A stretch of 64,000 nt of DNA from an uncultured bacterium (GCA_938036315.1 CALHPK010000001.1:124001-188000); one strand, 5' to 3'; shown: positions 36,298 to 45,616, numbered from the stretch's first letter. Notes: generated from the letters alone by a model not told the origin. Numbers and translations: made by a program.

Positions 36298-39200
36298 ATG
36301 ATAGAAAAGATAATAGAATTCTGTGCAAAAAATAGGTTTCTTGTTCTTTTACTTATTTTGTTCTTAGTTTTATGGGCATACCGATCTTTGAAAAATATTC
36401 CATTAGATGCCATTCCAGATTTATCTGAAACGCAGGTTATTATACTTGTGAGGTGGGATAGACCACCACAAATTATAGAAGCGCAAGTTACATATCCCAT
36501 CATAACAGCTCTTCTGGGAGCGCCACGAGTCAAAGATATAAGAGGAATAACAGATTATGGATTCTCTTTCATCTATGTGATATTTGAAGAAGGAGTAGAT
36601 ATTTACTGGGCACGCTCCCGAATCATAGAATACCTATCAAATATAATTCCAAAACTACCAGAAGGTATACAGGTTGAACTGGGTCCAGATGCTACAGGAC
36701 TTGGATGGGTCTTTATGTATGCCTTAAAAGACAGGAGTGGGAAGCATTCACTTGAAGAACTCCAAGCATTTCAGAAATGGCATCTAAAGTACATCTTGCA
36801 ATCTGTTAAGGGAGTTGCAGAAGTTTCCTCAATAGGTGGATTCACCAAACAGTATCAAGTTATTCTAAATCCTCAGTTACTGCTATCATATGGAGTCTCA
36901 GCAGCAGAAGTTGTGAATGCAATTCAGAAATCAAACCAGGAACAGGGAGCAAGGATTATTGAAATGCAAGGAAGAGAATATATGGTCACTGCAAAAGGAT
37001 ATATAAGTTCTATAGAAGATATCAAAGAAATTGTTGTAAAGGTCAATTCTGATGGAATCCCCATAAAGATAAAGGATTTAGCAAATGTAAGGATCGGTCC
37101 AGACATAAGGCGCGGGATCGCAGACCTTGATGGCGAGGGAGAAGTCGTCGGCGGGATAGTTATTATGAGAACCGGTGAAAATGCCCTTGAAGTGATAAAG
37201 CGCGTAAAGGAAAAACTAAAAGAGGTAAGACTCCCAGATGGTGTCGAACTTGTCATAACCTATGACCGATCGGATCTTATCCTAAAAGCTATCGATACCC
37301 TAAAAAGAAAGCTCACAGAAGAGATGATCATTGTTTCTGCCGTGATCTTACTCTTCCTCCTACATATTCCCTCAGCAGTTGTTCCGATCGTAATCTTGCC
37401 AACAGCTGTTCTGCTCTCATTCATCCCTATGTACTACCTCCGCATAACTTCAAACATCATGTCCCTCGGTGGGATAGCTCTATCAATAGGCGCTATGGTC
37501 GACTCAGCTTTGGCGATAATTGAAAACTCTCACAAAAGATTAGCTCCCCTATGGCGAGATGGTAGAAACACCCTTAAAGATTATGAAAGCATCCTTATAG
37601 GGGCAATAAAAGAGGTTGGAAGACCCGCATTCTTCACTCTTCTTGTTATTACAGTATCATTTCTTCCAATCTTCGCTTTAGAATCAACCGAGGGCAAACT
37701 CTTCAAACCCTTAGCTTTCACAAAGACATTCTCGATGCTCTTTGCATCCTTACTATCTATAACCTTAGTTCCCGCAGTAATTACTACACTCGTAAGACCA
37801 TATCCACTCCCTGGCTTCAGAAAAATTTGGGATGAAGAGGAACATCCTATATCAAAATTTCTTCATAGAGTGTATACTAAAATTGTAAGGGTTGTACTGA
37901 AATACCCAAAAGCTGTTGTAACCTCCGCCGGAATCATATTCCTGGGGACCTTACCTTTACTACTCAAACTTGGAAGCGAATTTATGCCACCACTCAATGA
38001 AGGGAGCATTCTTTACATGCCGACAACTCCTCCCGGCATCTCAGCAACCGAAGCGGGAAGGCTTCTACAGATTCAAGATAAGATCCTAAAAAGCTTTCCT
38101 GAAGTCCTGACAGTATTCGGCAAAGCAGGAAGAGCGGAAACATCTACTGACCCAGCCCCCTTATCTATGATGGAAACCGTAGTCACTCTAAAACCCCCAC
38201 ATGAGTGGAGAGAAAAAGATGTATGGTACCGGTTTTTACCAGAACCCCTGAAAAAGCCCCTGAGATTAATCTGGCCTGACAGAATCTCTTGGGAAGAACT
38301 CATAGAACAGATGGATAAAGCTCTGCAAATACCCGGACAAGTAAACGCATGGACAATGCCAATTAAAACCAGAATTGATATGCTCACAACAGGAATAAGA
38401 ACCCCTATTGGAATCAAAATCTACGGATATGATCTTGATGAAATCGACAAGATAGGGCAGAAGATAGAATCCATCCTCAAGGATATCAGTCGGACCCGAA
38501 GTGTGTTTGCTGAAAAAATAGGTCAGGGATACTTCATAGACATAATCCCTAAAAGAGAAGAGATAGCAAGGTATGGACTTACCATTGAAGATATCCACAG
38601 AGAAATTCTTGCATCGATCGGAGGTGAAAATATAGCTTTCACAATTGAGGGTATGGAACGATTCCCGATAAATGTCAGATATCCTTATGACTACAGAAAT
38701 TCTCCAGAAAAACTTAAGAATGTTTACATAAGAACATCACACGGATTTTTTGTTCCCCTCTCTCAGCTTGTGGATATTTCCATATCTACCGGACCATCAA
38801 TGATAAGAAATGAGAACGGCAGATTAGTCAACTATGTTTATGTTGACATAGAAGGGAAAGACATAGGAGGATATGTTAGGGAGGCAAAAAGATTAATCAA
38901 TGAAAGGCTCGAACTTCCACCGGGATACACTTTGGTATTTTCTGGACAATACGAATATATGGAGAGAGTAAAAGAAAAACTCAAATTTGTAGTTCCGTTG
39001 ACGCTTTTCTCTGTTTTTCTTCTCCTTTACATCAATACAAGATCTTTCATAAAGACATCTATTGTTATGCTTGCGGTTCCGTTCTCACTTGTAGGTGCAG
39101 CTCTAATACTTTACATTCTCGATTACAACGTTAGTATAGCTGTGTGGGTTGGAATCATAGCACTGCTTGGAGTTGATGCGGAGACCGGAGTATTTATGCT

Positions 39201-39504
39201 ACTGTACCTTGATTTAGCATACGAAGAAATGAAAAAGAAAGGTAAATTGATAACAGAAGAAGATCTGAAACTTGCTGTGATTGAGGGCTCAGTAAAAAGG
39301 CTTCGCCCAAAACTTATGACAGTCGGAACAACATTCTTAGGGCTCTTACCTATTATGTGGGCACAAACACATGAATTAGGAGCAGATACAATGAAAAGAA
39401 TTGTCGCACCAATGATAGGAGGCATCTTTTCCTCGTTTGTAATGGAACTCGTTGTTTACCCAGCTATATATTTCCTATGGAAGAAAAGAAAACTCTCTGC
39501 TTGA
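36298..39504 (+). CDS. cusA: CusA/CzcA-type heavy-metal RND efflux pump
   Basis: Inner-membrane proton-driven transporter of 1068 aa. RSLKNIPLDAIPDLSETQVII and PPQIIEAQVTYPI are the HAE1/HME-RND opening. GGIALSIGAMVDSALAIIENSHKRL (about 390-414) carries the intramembrane Asp, and GEFMPPL-like GSEFMPPLNEGSILYMP starts the second half. Twelve helices in two sets of six with large periplasmic loops. Sequence suggests monovalent metal (copper/silver) export, since many Met lie in the periplasmic and helix regions, but specificity is inferred. No outer-membrane channel gene follows. Confidence 0.93.
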   Translation: MIEKIIEFCAKNRFLVLLLILFLVLWAYRSLKNIPLDAIPDLSETQVIILVRWDRPPQIIEAQVTYPIITALLGAPRVKDIRGITDYGFSFIYVIFEEGVDIYWARSRIIEYLSNIIPKLPEGIQVELGPDATGLGWVFMYALKDRSGKHSLEELQAFQKWHLKYILQSVKGVAEVSSIGGFTKQYQVILNPQLLLSYGVSAAEVVNAIQKSNQEQGARIIEMQGREYMVTAKGYISSIEDIKEIVVKVNSDGIPIKIKDLANVRIGPDIRRGIADLDGEGEVVGGIVIMRTGENALEVIKRVKEKLKEVRLPDGVELVITYDRSDLILKAIDTLKRKLTEEMIIVSAVILLFLLHIPSAVVPIVILPTAVLLSFIPMYYLRITSNIMSLGGIALSIGAMVDSALAIIENSHKRLAPLWRDGRNTLKDYESILIGAIKEVGRPAFFTLLVITVSFLPIFALESTEGKLFKPLAFTKTFSMLFASLLSITLVPAVITTLVRPYPLPGFRKIWDEEEHPISKFLHRVYTKIVRVVLKYPKAVVTSAGIIFLGTLPLLLKLGSEFMPPLNEGSILYMPTTPPGISATEAGRLLQIQDKILKSFPEVLTVFGKAGRAETSTDPAPLSMMETVVTLKPPHEWREKDVWYRFLPEPLKKPLRLIWPDRISWEELIEQMDKALQIPGQVNAWTMPIKTRIDMLTTGIRTPIGIKIYGYDLDEIDKIGQKIESILKDISRTRSVFAEKIGQGYFIDIIPKREEIARYGLTIEDIHREILASIGGENIAFTIEGMERFPINVRYPYDYRNSPEKLKNVYIRTSHGFFVPLSQLVDISISTGPSMIRNENGRLVNYVYVDIEGKDIGGYVREAKRLINERLELPPGYTLVFSGQYEYMERVKEKLKFVVPLTLFSVFLLLYINTRSFIKTSIVMLAVPFSLVGAALILYILDYNVSIAVWVGIIALLGVDAETGVFMLLYLDLAYEEMKKKGKLITEEDLKLAVIEGSVKRLRPKLMTVGTTFLGLLPIMWAQTHELGADTMKRIVAPMIGGIFSSFVMELVVYPAIYFLWKKRKLSA

Positions 39505-39520
39505 TACTTCTTTCTTTTTT

Positions 39521-39570
39521 AGGAACGTAAAGTAAAAAATATTCTCAGGAACGTAAAGTAAAAAATATTC
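39521..39570. repeat. 24-bp near-tandem duplication after cusA
   Basis: AGGAACGTAAAGTAAAAAAT plus ATTC occurs at 39521-39544 and identically at 39547-39570, separated by TC. Confidence 0.93.
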
Positions 39571-39680
39571 AAAGAGAGATTTTAAATTTACTTACATAAT
39601 AGATAGAATAAAGAAATTAGAACTTCTTTATATTTTAATTGATAATAAAACTACATTATAAGTTGAGCAAAGAAAGTGCG

Positions 39681-40283
39681 ATGCAATTTCCCCTAAATCA
39701 GTTATTCAAAAAGGGAAAAATTCACTTTTTCAGAAAAAATGAACTGATTTACTCAGCATGGAGCAATATAGATTCTATTTTCATAATAAAGAGAGGGAAA
39801 GTAAAACTATTTCATCTTACTGAAGATGGTAGAGAGATTGCTTTCGACCTACTTTCCGAAGGTGAAATTTTTGGAACACTGAATGGGGTGGCACCTGAAT
39901 TTGCTTCCGCTTATGAAGAATCAGAAATTACTGTTATACCCACAACAAAAATCAAAGATCTTGATCGAACAGAACTTTTATATATTATTAACTCTTTTTC
40001 GAGAAATCTCAATAGAACAAAGGAAAGACTCTGGTGGTTTTTATCGCTACCTCTTGAAAAAAGGATTTTATTAGTTGCAGATTTTCTTTCGCTAAAGGTT
40101 GGAAGAAGATTAAACGGTGTTATACGCCTTAACATATCTCATCAGGAACTGGCATCCTTCTGCGGCGCAAGTCGTGAGTGTGTATCTAGACTCCTTCAAG
40201 ATTTCAAAAACAAAGGTATCGCAGAAGTAAAAAGGAAACAAATTGTGATATACATCACTGAAAATCTCAAACAAGAAGACTAA
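39681..40283 (+). CDS. Crp/Fnr-family transcriptional regulator
   Basis: About 200 aa from this ATG. The N-terminal cyclic-nucleotide-type beta-roll contains ELIYSAWSNIDSIFIIKRGKVKLF and LSEGEIFGTL. The C-terminal winged helix has ISHQELASFCGASRECVSRLLQDFKNKG as its HTH. There is no N-terminal cysteine set, so it is not an oxygen-sensing FNR with an iron-sulphur cluster. The frame also opens at a TTG at 39639 and another TTG at 39663, 5 nt after TACATT, so the start is uncertain. Between cusA and doxX, it could regulate metal efflux or redox stress. Confidence 0.82.
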   Translation: MQFPLNQLFKKGKIHFFRKNELIYSAWSNIDSIFIIKRGKVKLFHLTEDGREIAFDLLSEGEIFGTLNGVAPEFASAYEESEITVIPTTKIKDLDRTELLYIINSFSRNLNRTKERLWWFLSLPLEKRILLVADFLSLKVGRRLNGVIRLNISHQELASFCGASRECVSRLLQDFKNKGIAEVKRKQIVIYITENLKQED

Positions 40284-40346
40284 ATTCATAAATTAATAAG
40301 ACCGAATTTCGGAGTTATACAAAACTACATACAAGGAGGAAAGGAT

Positions 40347-40760
40347 ATGGATGGAATAAGAAATGTTGGGTTCATAATAGGTAGGATCATAGTGGGTATA
40401 TACTACGCCTATTCTGGAATAGAGCATTTCATACTTCTTCATCCGATGTCTCAGTACGCTGCCGCAAAAGGAGTTCCAATTCCAGAACTCGCAGTCGCAT
40501 TCACTGGAATTCTTCTTCTCATCGGAGGAATATCTATTCTTCTTGGAGTGTACCCTTGGGTTGGCGTACTATCTTTGATAATATTCTTCGTCCCCGTAAC
40601 ATTCATAATGCACGCTTTCTGGAAAGTTCAGGACCCTACGGTCCGGATGGGAGAGATGATTAACTTTATGAAAAACATGGGACTTATGGGCTCAGCTCTT
40701 ATATTTCTGGCAATACCCGAACCTTGGAAAATGTCAATCAAAAAAAATTCCGGTACATAA
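40347..40760 (+). CDS. DoxX-family membrane protein
   Basis: Four-helix membrane protein of 137 aa. GRIIVGIYYAYSGIEHFILL, ELAVAFTGILLLIGGISILLG and the following IIFFVPVTFIMHAFW are the DoxX repeats. The family includes thiosulphate:quinone oxidoreductase subunits and small redox-linked membrane proteins of unclear role. AGGAGG ends 7 nt before the ATG. It follows the Crp/Fnr gene by 63 nt and may be its target. Confidence 0.82.
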   Translation: MDGIRNVGFIIGRIIVGIYYAYSGIEHFILLHPMSQYAAAKGVPIPELAVAFTGILLLIGGISILLGVYPWVGVLSLIIFFVPVTFIMHAFWKVQDPTVRMGEMINFMKNMGLMGSALIFLAIPEPWKMSIKKNSGT

Positions 40761-40873
40761 AATTATACTCATCTTTACCTTAATTTGTCCTCTAATTAAT
40801 AGTTGCCTCCTCAATCTTGGAAACAGGCTCGAACCAAATAATCTTGATCAACATAGAATCTCAGCTAGGGCTT
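40761..40873 (+). other. Short lipoprotein-like open frame without a usual start codon
   Basis: The frame reads HKIILIFTLICPLINSC, then LLNLGNRLEPNNLDQ, and stays open to a stop near 40912. It resembles a lipoprotein signal ending at Cys, about 50 aa in all. There is no ATG, GTG or TTG in frame near its beginning. It could be a decayed gene or chance. Confidence 0.2.
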
Positions 40874-40988
40874 CAAAAAAGACCTTGAAAAAGCACGGAA
40901 GAATGAATTAAAATAGCAAAACACAGATCTTGGGAAAAAATAAAAAGTGGAAATTTACTAAATAAGGCATTAATTGTAAAACTATTTT

Positions 40989-40994
40989 TAAAAT
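40989..40994 (+). promoter_or_regulatory. -10 box (TAAAAT) 7 nt before the chemoreceptor gene
   Basis: TAAAAT, 7 nt, ATG at 41002; no ribosome site. Confidence 0.55.
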
Positions 40995-41001
40995 ATATGT
41001 T

Positions 41002-42093
41002 ATGATAGGATTAGGTAGTGGACTTTCAGTCGCAATTGTCTTTTTCGTAGTAGGTTTAATAGTGCAGGGATTTTCTGTAGGGGTAGTATTAGCAGGCTTT
41101 GGAGGAGTAGCAGGAGTAGTAGCTACCTACATTATTATGCAAATACTCAAAAGCAAAGAATTTAGAACTGCACTCGAAAAAGCCGATAGCCCAACACCAG
41201 ACAATGAATTTGCCATCGAAATAAGAAAAAAAATTGAAAAGGCTCTTGAGTTAGAGCTTGGGAAAATGAAAGAGAAGATATCAGTTATGTTCCAGAAATA
41301 TCAAGATTTCAAAGATAAATTTGACAAATTAAAAAAAGAGATTGAAATGCAGACAAACAAAGTAAATATAGTAGTAACCGCATCTGAGGAACTCTCAGCA
41401 TCTGCGGCAGAGGTAGCGTCTAGAATTGTCTCAGTTGCCCAAAAAATAGAAGAAACCGCAAAAACTGCACAAGGTGGACTCCTAAAAATGGATGAAATTG
41501 TCAAAATCATGAACACGATTGTATCAGCTATGGAATCAATCAGAGACATGGCTCGGGGGTTGGAGTCGGAAACAAAGGAAATATCAGAAATAATCTCGAT
41601 AATTGAGGATATAACAGATCAGACTAATCTATTAGCTCTGAATGCAGCCATAGAAGCGGCACGGGCTGGCGAGCAAGGTAAAGGTTTTGCGGTTGTCGCT
41701 AGTGAAGTCAGAAAACTCGCCGAAAGAACATATGGGGCAGCAAGAGAAATATCTGAAAAAATAAATGCAATGGTTCAAAGAGTTTCTCAAACCTACTCTT
41801 CGATAGAAGATGGATTTCAAATAATCAAAAAAGGAACGGAAATAGTGCAGGAAGGAAAAAGTAGCTTTGAGCAGGTATCAAAAAGAACCTCAGAGATAAA
41901 TACAGAAACAGCAGCAATATCTTCTACAACAGAAGAGCAAAGCAAAGTTACAGATGAGATATCAAGAAACCTCCTCTCTCTCCTTGATAGCGCAAAAAAA
42001 GTAGAAGCTATTCAATCCGAAGCTTCGGCAACATACGAAGAAATAAGCCAAGATATGGCAAAATTCATCGGCACAGACTATAAAAAGAAGTAA
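41002..42093 (+). CDS. Methyl-accepting chemotaxis protein without periplasmic sensor domain
   Basis: Protein of 363 aa. Two closely spaced hydrophobic segments (about 6-27 and 29-48) form a membrane hairpin with almost no periplasmic loop and no HAMP domain. The rest is the signalling coiled coil; the tip reads [21 protein letters not shown], then [20 protein letters not shown], the part that contacts CheA and CheW. Sensing is probably in the membrane or cytoplasm, for instance of energy state. No che or flagellar gene is near. Confidence 0.88.
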   Translation: MIGLGSGLSVAIVFFVVGLIVQGFSVGVVLAGFGGVAGVVATYIIMQILKSKEFRTALEKADSPTPDNEFAIEIRKKIEKALELELGKMKEKISVMFQKYQDFKDKFDKLKKEIEMQTNKVNIVVTASEELSASAAEVASRIVSVAQKIEETAKTAQGGLLKMDEIVKIMNTIVSAMESIRDMARGLESETKEISEIISIIEDITDQTNLLALNAAIEAARAGEQGKGFAVVASEVRKLAERTYGAAREISEKINAMVQRVSQTYSSIEDGFQIIKKGTEIVQEGKSSFEQVSKRTSEINTETAAISSTTEEQSKVTDEISRNLLSLLDSAKKVEAIQSEASATYEEISQDMAKFIGTDYKKK

Positions 42094-42133
42094 TCTATCC
42101 TTACATGCATGTGCAAAACAACACATAAAAAAG

Positions 42134-42889
42134 TTACGCAACAATAGAATATCCACCATCCACAACTATAGTCTGTCCCTGAATCATATCTGCCATAGAG
42201 CTCGATAGAAACAGTACAACCTTTGCAACATCCTCTGGTTCAACCAATCTCATAAGAGGTGTTCTTCTCCTTGATTCCTCCACAAGTTGATCTTTATTTG
42301 GGAAAAATTTCAAAGCATCGGTCTCAACAACACCTGCAGAAACTATATTGACATTTATTTTTTTCGGAGAAAGTTCCAACGCTAAGTGCCTCAAAGCTGA
42401 CTCAATCGCTCCTTTTGACGCCCCAACAAGAGTGTAAAACGGAATAGCCCTTTGAGCTCCAAGACTTGATATCCCTATCACTTTTCCGCCTTCCCTTATA
42501 AGATCAACCAAGGACTTCACAAGATATATCTGACCAAAAACATTTATTTCTAAAGTCCACCGAAAATGCTTCAGATCCATCTCCCAGAATCTCCTTAGAA
42601 TTCCACTTGCTGCATTGAGCACTATTATGTCAACACCATTAAATTTTTCTTCAATAACTTTTCTTATCTTACCCGAAGTTTCTGGCTCTGCTATATTCCC
42701 CTTGACTAGTTCGCAAAAACCACCGAGTTTCTCAACTTCCTCCTTTAGAATTTTGGCTGACTCCACATTTCTCAAGAAATTAACAATGAGCTTTGCCCCC
42801 TCCTTTGCAAAAGATATAGAAATAGCCCTCCCTATTCCACGAGTTCCCCCGGTTATAACTACTACTTTATCTTTAAAGCTCAGCTCCAT
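42134..42889 (-). CDS. fabL: SDR oxidoreductase, FabL-like enoyl-ACP reductase
   Basis: Protein of 251 aa. NAD(P)-binding TGGTRGIGRAIS, NAASG instead of the common NNAG, and active-site YTLVGASKGAIES. DTDALKFFPNKDQL and MVEPED-like RLVEPEDVAKVVLFL, then DMIQGQTIVVDGGYS, closely follow Bacillus FabL (enoyl-ACP reductase III). It would carry out the last reduction of fatty-acid elongation with NADPH. It lies 17 nt downstream of the SAM-hydrolase gene on the same strand; no other fab gene is in view. Confidence 0.78.
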   Translation of the reverse strand: MELSFKDKVVVITGGTRGIGRAISISFAKEGAKLIVNFLRNVESAKILKEEVEKLGGFCELVKGNIAEPETSGKIRKVIEEKFNGVDIIVLNAASGILRRFWEMDLKHFRWTLEINVFGQIYLVKSLVDLIREGGKVIGISSLGAQRAIPFYTLVGASKGAIESALRHLALELSPKKINVNIVSAGVVETDALKFFPNKDQLVEESRRRTPLMRLVEPEDVAKVVLFLSSSMADMIQGQTIVVDGGYSIVA

Positions 42890-42906
42890 ATCTACCTTAC
42901 ATTAAG

Positions 42907-43743
42907 CTACCTCAGTTTTATTTCAACTTTATCAAATCTTTTCACACCCAACTTGCTAGCTGCATTTCCTTCTCTCATAGAAATCTCGAGCGTATCATAC
43001 GAACCTATGATAAGCAAAAATTCACCGGGATTGACAGAATCATAAGAACTAACCAAAGGAGCTTGAATCTTGTAGCCCCCCACCAGCACCCAATCAATCT
43101 CACAAGCCGGCCAATTCCCAAGAAGTTCTATTTGAACATCAGTTATAATATTACCGAATCTATCTATGTGGATCACATTTCCGCAGATCAAATTGTTGGA
43201 CTTATCAACTTTCGGTTCGGGGAAATCTATTCTTCTTGGGTTTTGAATTCTGCCCTTGGAGATATTCTTTATTTTTTCTCCCTTTGATATCAGCGCTGCC
43301 GCCGGAGCAAAAAGGTCTCTTCCGTGAAAAGTTAAAGACAATTTCTCAATGCTGACGTATTTTCTTGCTTTCCTGAGAACCGAATCTGTATCTATTTCAT
43401 AGACTTCGGAATTTTCAAGAAGAGGAGTAAATATTCCGTTGTCTGGTCCCACGAAAAATATTTTCTTTCCAATGTCAGTAACGCCCACTATGGCTTTTCT
43501 TTCGCCACCGACACCGGGATCAACAATTGCAAGAAGAATAGAATCAGGAGGGAAATATTTCATACTTTTTGATATTATAAACATTCCTGTGTAGATATCA
43601 TACGGGGGGATCTGATGAGTTATATCTACAAGCTGTACCCTTCTGTTTATTGACAATATAACACATTTTAGCACCCCTACATACTCATCGGATACTCCGT
43701 AATCTGTGAGCATCAATATTGGTCTTGTTGTCAGCGCCGGCAT
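42907..43743 (-). CDS. S-adenosyl-L-methionine hydrolase (adenosine-forming), DUF62 family
   Basis: Protein of 278 aa. LTDYGVSDEYVGVLK, AIVDPGVGG, FVGPDNGIFTPLL, TFHGRDLFAPAAA and HIDRFGNIITD are the motifs of SAM hydroxide adenosyltransferases, which split SAM to adenosine and methionine using water. They are related to fluorinases and common in thermophiles and archaea. TATAGT lies only 4 nt before the ATG. A perfect AAGGAGGTG lies 24 nt upstream, too far to act as its ribosome site. Cotranscribed with the FabL-like gene. Confidence 0.9.
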   Translation of the reverse strand: MPALTTRPILMLTDYGVSDEYVGVLKCVILSINRRVQLVDITHQIPPYDIYTGMFIISKSMKYFPPDSILLAIVDPGVGGERKAIVGVTDIGKKIFFVGPDNGIFTPLLENSEVYEIDTDSVLRKARKYVSIEKLSLTFHGRDLFAPAAALISKGEKIKNISKGRIQNPRRIDFPEPKVDKSNNLICGNVIHIDRFGNIITDVQIELLGNWPACEIDWVLVGGYKIQAPLVSSYDSVNPGEFLLIIGSYDTLEISMREGNAASKLGVKRFDKVEIKLR

Positions 43744-43909
43744 AAAAACTATATCCTTGAAGAATCACCTCCTTCCTTGTAAACTTCCCAAAATCCAAAC
43801 TTTATCTGATCCAGGCTCTGCTATCACATCTCCACATCGCAACAAAATATGTAAACTACTTCTACCTGAAAAATTTTTCAATTTTTTACAAAATGCTCAC
43901 AAAATAAAT

Positions 43910-43915
43910 TATTTT
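43910..43915 (+). promoter_or_regulatory. -10 box (TATTTT) 6 nt before the cytochrome c peroxidase
   Basis: TATTTT, 6 nt, ATG at 43922; TAAATT just upstream is an alternative. Confidence 0.45.
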
Positions 43916-43921
43916 TGAGCT

Positions 43922-45019
43922 ATGAATATGAAAATGAAAGTTATTTTTTTCTTTATCGCTTTTGTCGGGCTATTTTTAAATTTATCTGCCCAACAGAAGC
44001 AAAAACGGCCAGCAAAAGCCTCAAAAGAAGATATTGAGCTCCTTGAGAGAGCAAGAACGTTCTTTAAACCTCTTCCGAAAATAGCTGATAATCCTGAAAA
44101 CCCTATAACACCACAAAAAGTGAAACTCGGAAAGATGCTATACTTTGACCCAAGACTTTCAAAAAGCGGTTTGATATCTTGTAACTCCTGTCATAACCTT
44201 GCATCTTATGGTGTCGATAACCTGCCAACATCAGTAGGACACAAATGGCAATCTGGTCCGAGAAATGCCCCGACTACTTTGAATTCAGCTTTGCATATTG
44301 CACAATTTTGGGATGGCAGAGCTAAAGACGTAGAGGAACAGGCCAAGGGTCCCATTTTAAATCCTATAGAAATGGCTGCAACTGAACAACTTGTAATAGA
44401 GAGAATAAAAAGCATACCCGAGTACATAAAACTGTTTAAGCAGGCATTCCCAAATGATCAAGAACCAATAACTTATGATAACGTAGCCAAAGCTATAGCT
44501 TCATTTGAGAGAACTCTACTTACACCTTCAAGGTTTGACAAATTCCTTGAAGGAGATGTGAATGCTCTCACCCCAGAGGAAAAGGAAGGACTCAAAATTT
44601 TCATAGAAGTCGGTTGCGTAACTTGTCACAACGGAGTTGGGATTGGAGCAAATATGTATCAAAAGTTTGGACTCACCAAACCTTACTACGAAGTAATAAA
44701 ATATGACGATCCTTCCAAAATCGATGAGGGCAGATATGCTGTGACAAAAAACGAAGGAGATAAATTTGTATTTAAAGTTCCTTCTCTAAGAAATGTAACA
44801 AGGACCTATCCGTACTTTCATGATGGTTCTGTATGGGAATTAGAAAGAGCTGTAAATATAATGGCGGAGATACAACTTGGCAGGAAATTAGAGCCTGAGC
44901 AAATCAGTAAAATCGTCTCGTTCTTGGGAGCTTTAGAAGGACAGATTTCTCAGGATGCCCTTCAACTACCAATTCTTCCTGCTTCAACTGAAAAAACTCC
45001 AAAACCAGAAATTAAATGA
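43922..45019 (+). CDS. Di-haem cytochrome c peroxidase (CcpA/MauG family)
   Basis: Protein of 365 aa. Signal peptide (about 1-23, cleavage near SAQQ). Two c-type haem sites: CNSCH at about 87-91 and CVTCH at about 232-236. GKMLYFDPRLSKSGLISC, RNAPTTLNSALH, FWDGRAKDVEEQAKGPILNP and YFHDGSVWELERAVNIMAE are family landmarks. It reduces periplasmic hydrogen peroxide with electrons from cytochrome c. Monocistronic; the ends converge with the Whirly-like gene. Confidence 0.92.
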   Translation: MNMKMKVIFFFIAFVGLFLNLSAQQKQKRPAKASKEDIELLERARTFFKPLPKIADNPENPITPQKVKLGKMLYFDPRLSKSGLISCNSCHNLASYGVDNLPTSVGHKWQSGPRNAPTTLNSALHIAQFWDGRAKDVEEQAKGPILNPIEMAATEQLVIERIKSIPEYIKLFKQAFPNDQEPITYDNVAKAIASFERTLLTPSRFDKFLEGDVNALTPEEKEGLKIFIEVGCVTCHNGVGIGANMYQKFGLTKPYYEVIKYDDPSKIDEGRYAVTKNEGDKFVFKVPSLRNVTRTYPYFHDGSVWELERAVNIMAEIQLGRKLEPEQISKIVSFLGALEGQISQDALQLPILPASTEKTPKPEIK

Positions 45020-45094
45020 ATAAAGCGCTCTTTACTTCAGCTATTTATTCCAAACTCAATATCTAAACGTGAATTTATATCTTTACAGTTCTTT

Positions 45095-45616
45095 TTAAAA
45101 GAGTATCTCTTCCTCCTTTTTGATCACTTCTTCTTTTGGTTCTTCAACCTCGGCTTCTGGTGCAGACGGAACAGGGACTCGAGGCTTTGGCAATATCTCA
45201 GGGATAAACTTTGTGAGAAATGAATCTATCATATATAAATCCGCAAACCCTATAGGGCCAACTGTTACTGTTTCATCTCTGACTGACATACTGAAGAAAA
45301 CGCCATCGTCTCTCCTTTCAATTTTGAAGGTTTTAGGTAATCCCCTTTTTCCAAACTTCTCCGGTGTGTGTGAAATAGATGGATTCTTTTTTGGAGATTG
45401 TCCAGCAAGTGTGAGTCTAGAAAATGCGCCTATGATTGATGCTTCTTGCGGAGTCAAAGCTATTGTCACCTTCTCTTCCCATCTATATTTCCTTCCACCT
45501 GACTCCCTGCCAGCACCACCTACGGGCTTAGCAAAAGATATAAACACAACTCCCCTCAGAGGATCAGCTGAAAATCTTATAGCTCCGTTGTTCCTGTATA
45601 TAGTTAGGACAGACAC
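45095..45616 (-). CDS. Whirly-like single-stranded DNA-binding protein with SSB-like acidic C-terminal tip
   Basis: Protein of 173 aa, GTG start. The N-terminal 140 residues resemble the plant Whirly/kinetoplast MRP fold. TIYRNNGAIRF is followed by a beta-strand RGVVFISFAKP, then RKYRWEEKVTIALTPQEAS, where plant Whirlies have a KYDW-x-K-x4-ALSPTE-type segment. FKIERRDDGVFFSMSVRDE and VGPIGFADLYMIDSFLTKF, then IPEIL, match their last strands and helix. Next comes a Pro-rich linker (about 144-155) and an acidic tail ending KKEEEILF, similar to the protein-docking tip of bacterial SSB (DDDIPF). It starts exactly 10 nt after tRNA-Ala. The similarity was judged by eye, without an alignment tool. 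Confidence 0.6.
   Translation of the reverse strand: MSVLTIYRNNGAIRFSADPLRGVVFISFAKPVGGAGRESGGRKYRWEEKVTIALTPQEASIIGAFSRLTLAGQSPKKNPSISHTPEKFGKRGLPKTFKIERRDDGVFFSMSVRDETVTVGPIGFADLYMIDSFLTKFIPEILPKPRVPVPSAPEAEVEEPKEEVIKKEEEILF

Noticed and set aside
39639-39680. Longer TTG start for the Crp/Fnr regulator
   Set aside because: The extra residues are not typical of the family, and the ATG at 39681 gives a normal N-terminus. It is kept as an alternative.
40761-40912. Small lipoprotein gene between doxX and the chemoreceptor
   Set aside because: The frame looks like a lipoprotein signal but has no usual start codon. It is listed only as a low-confidence feature.
43743-43780. AAGGAGGTG as the ribosome site of the SAM-hydrolase gene
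   Set aside because: It is 24 nt from the ATG, and no ATG, GTG or TTG lies at a useful distance in frame.
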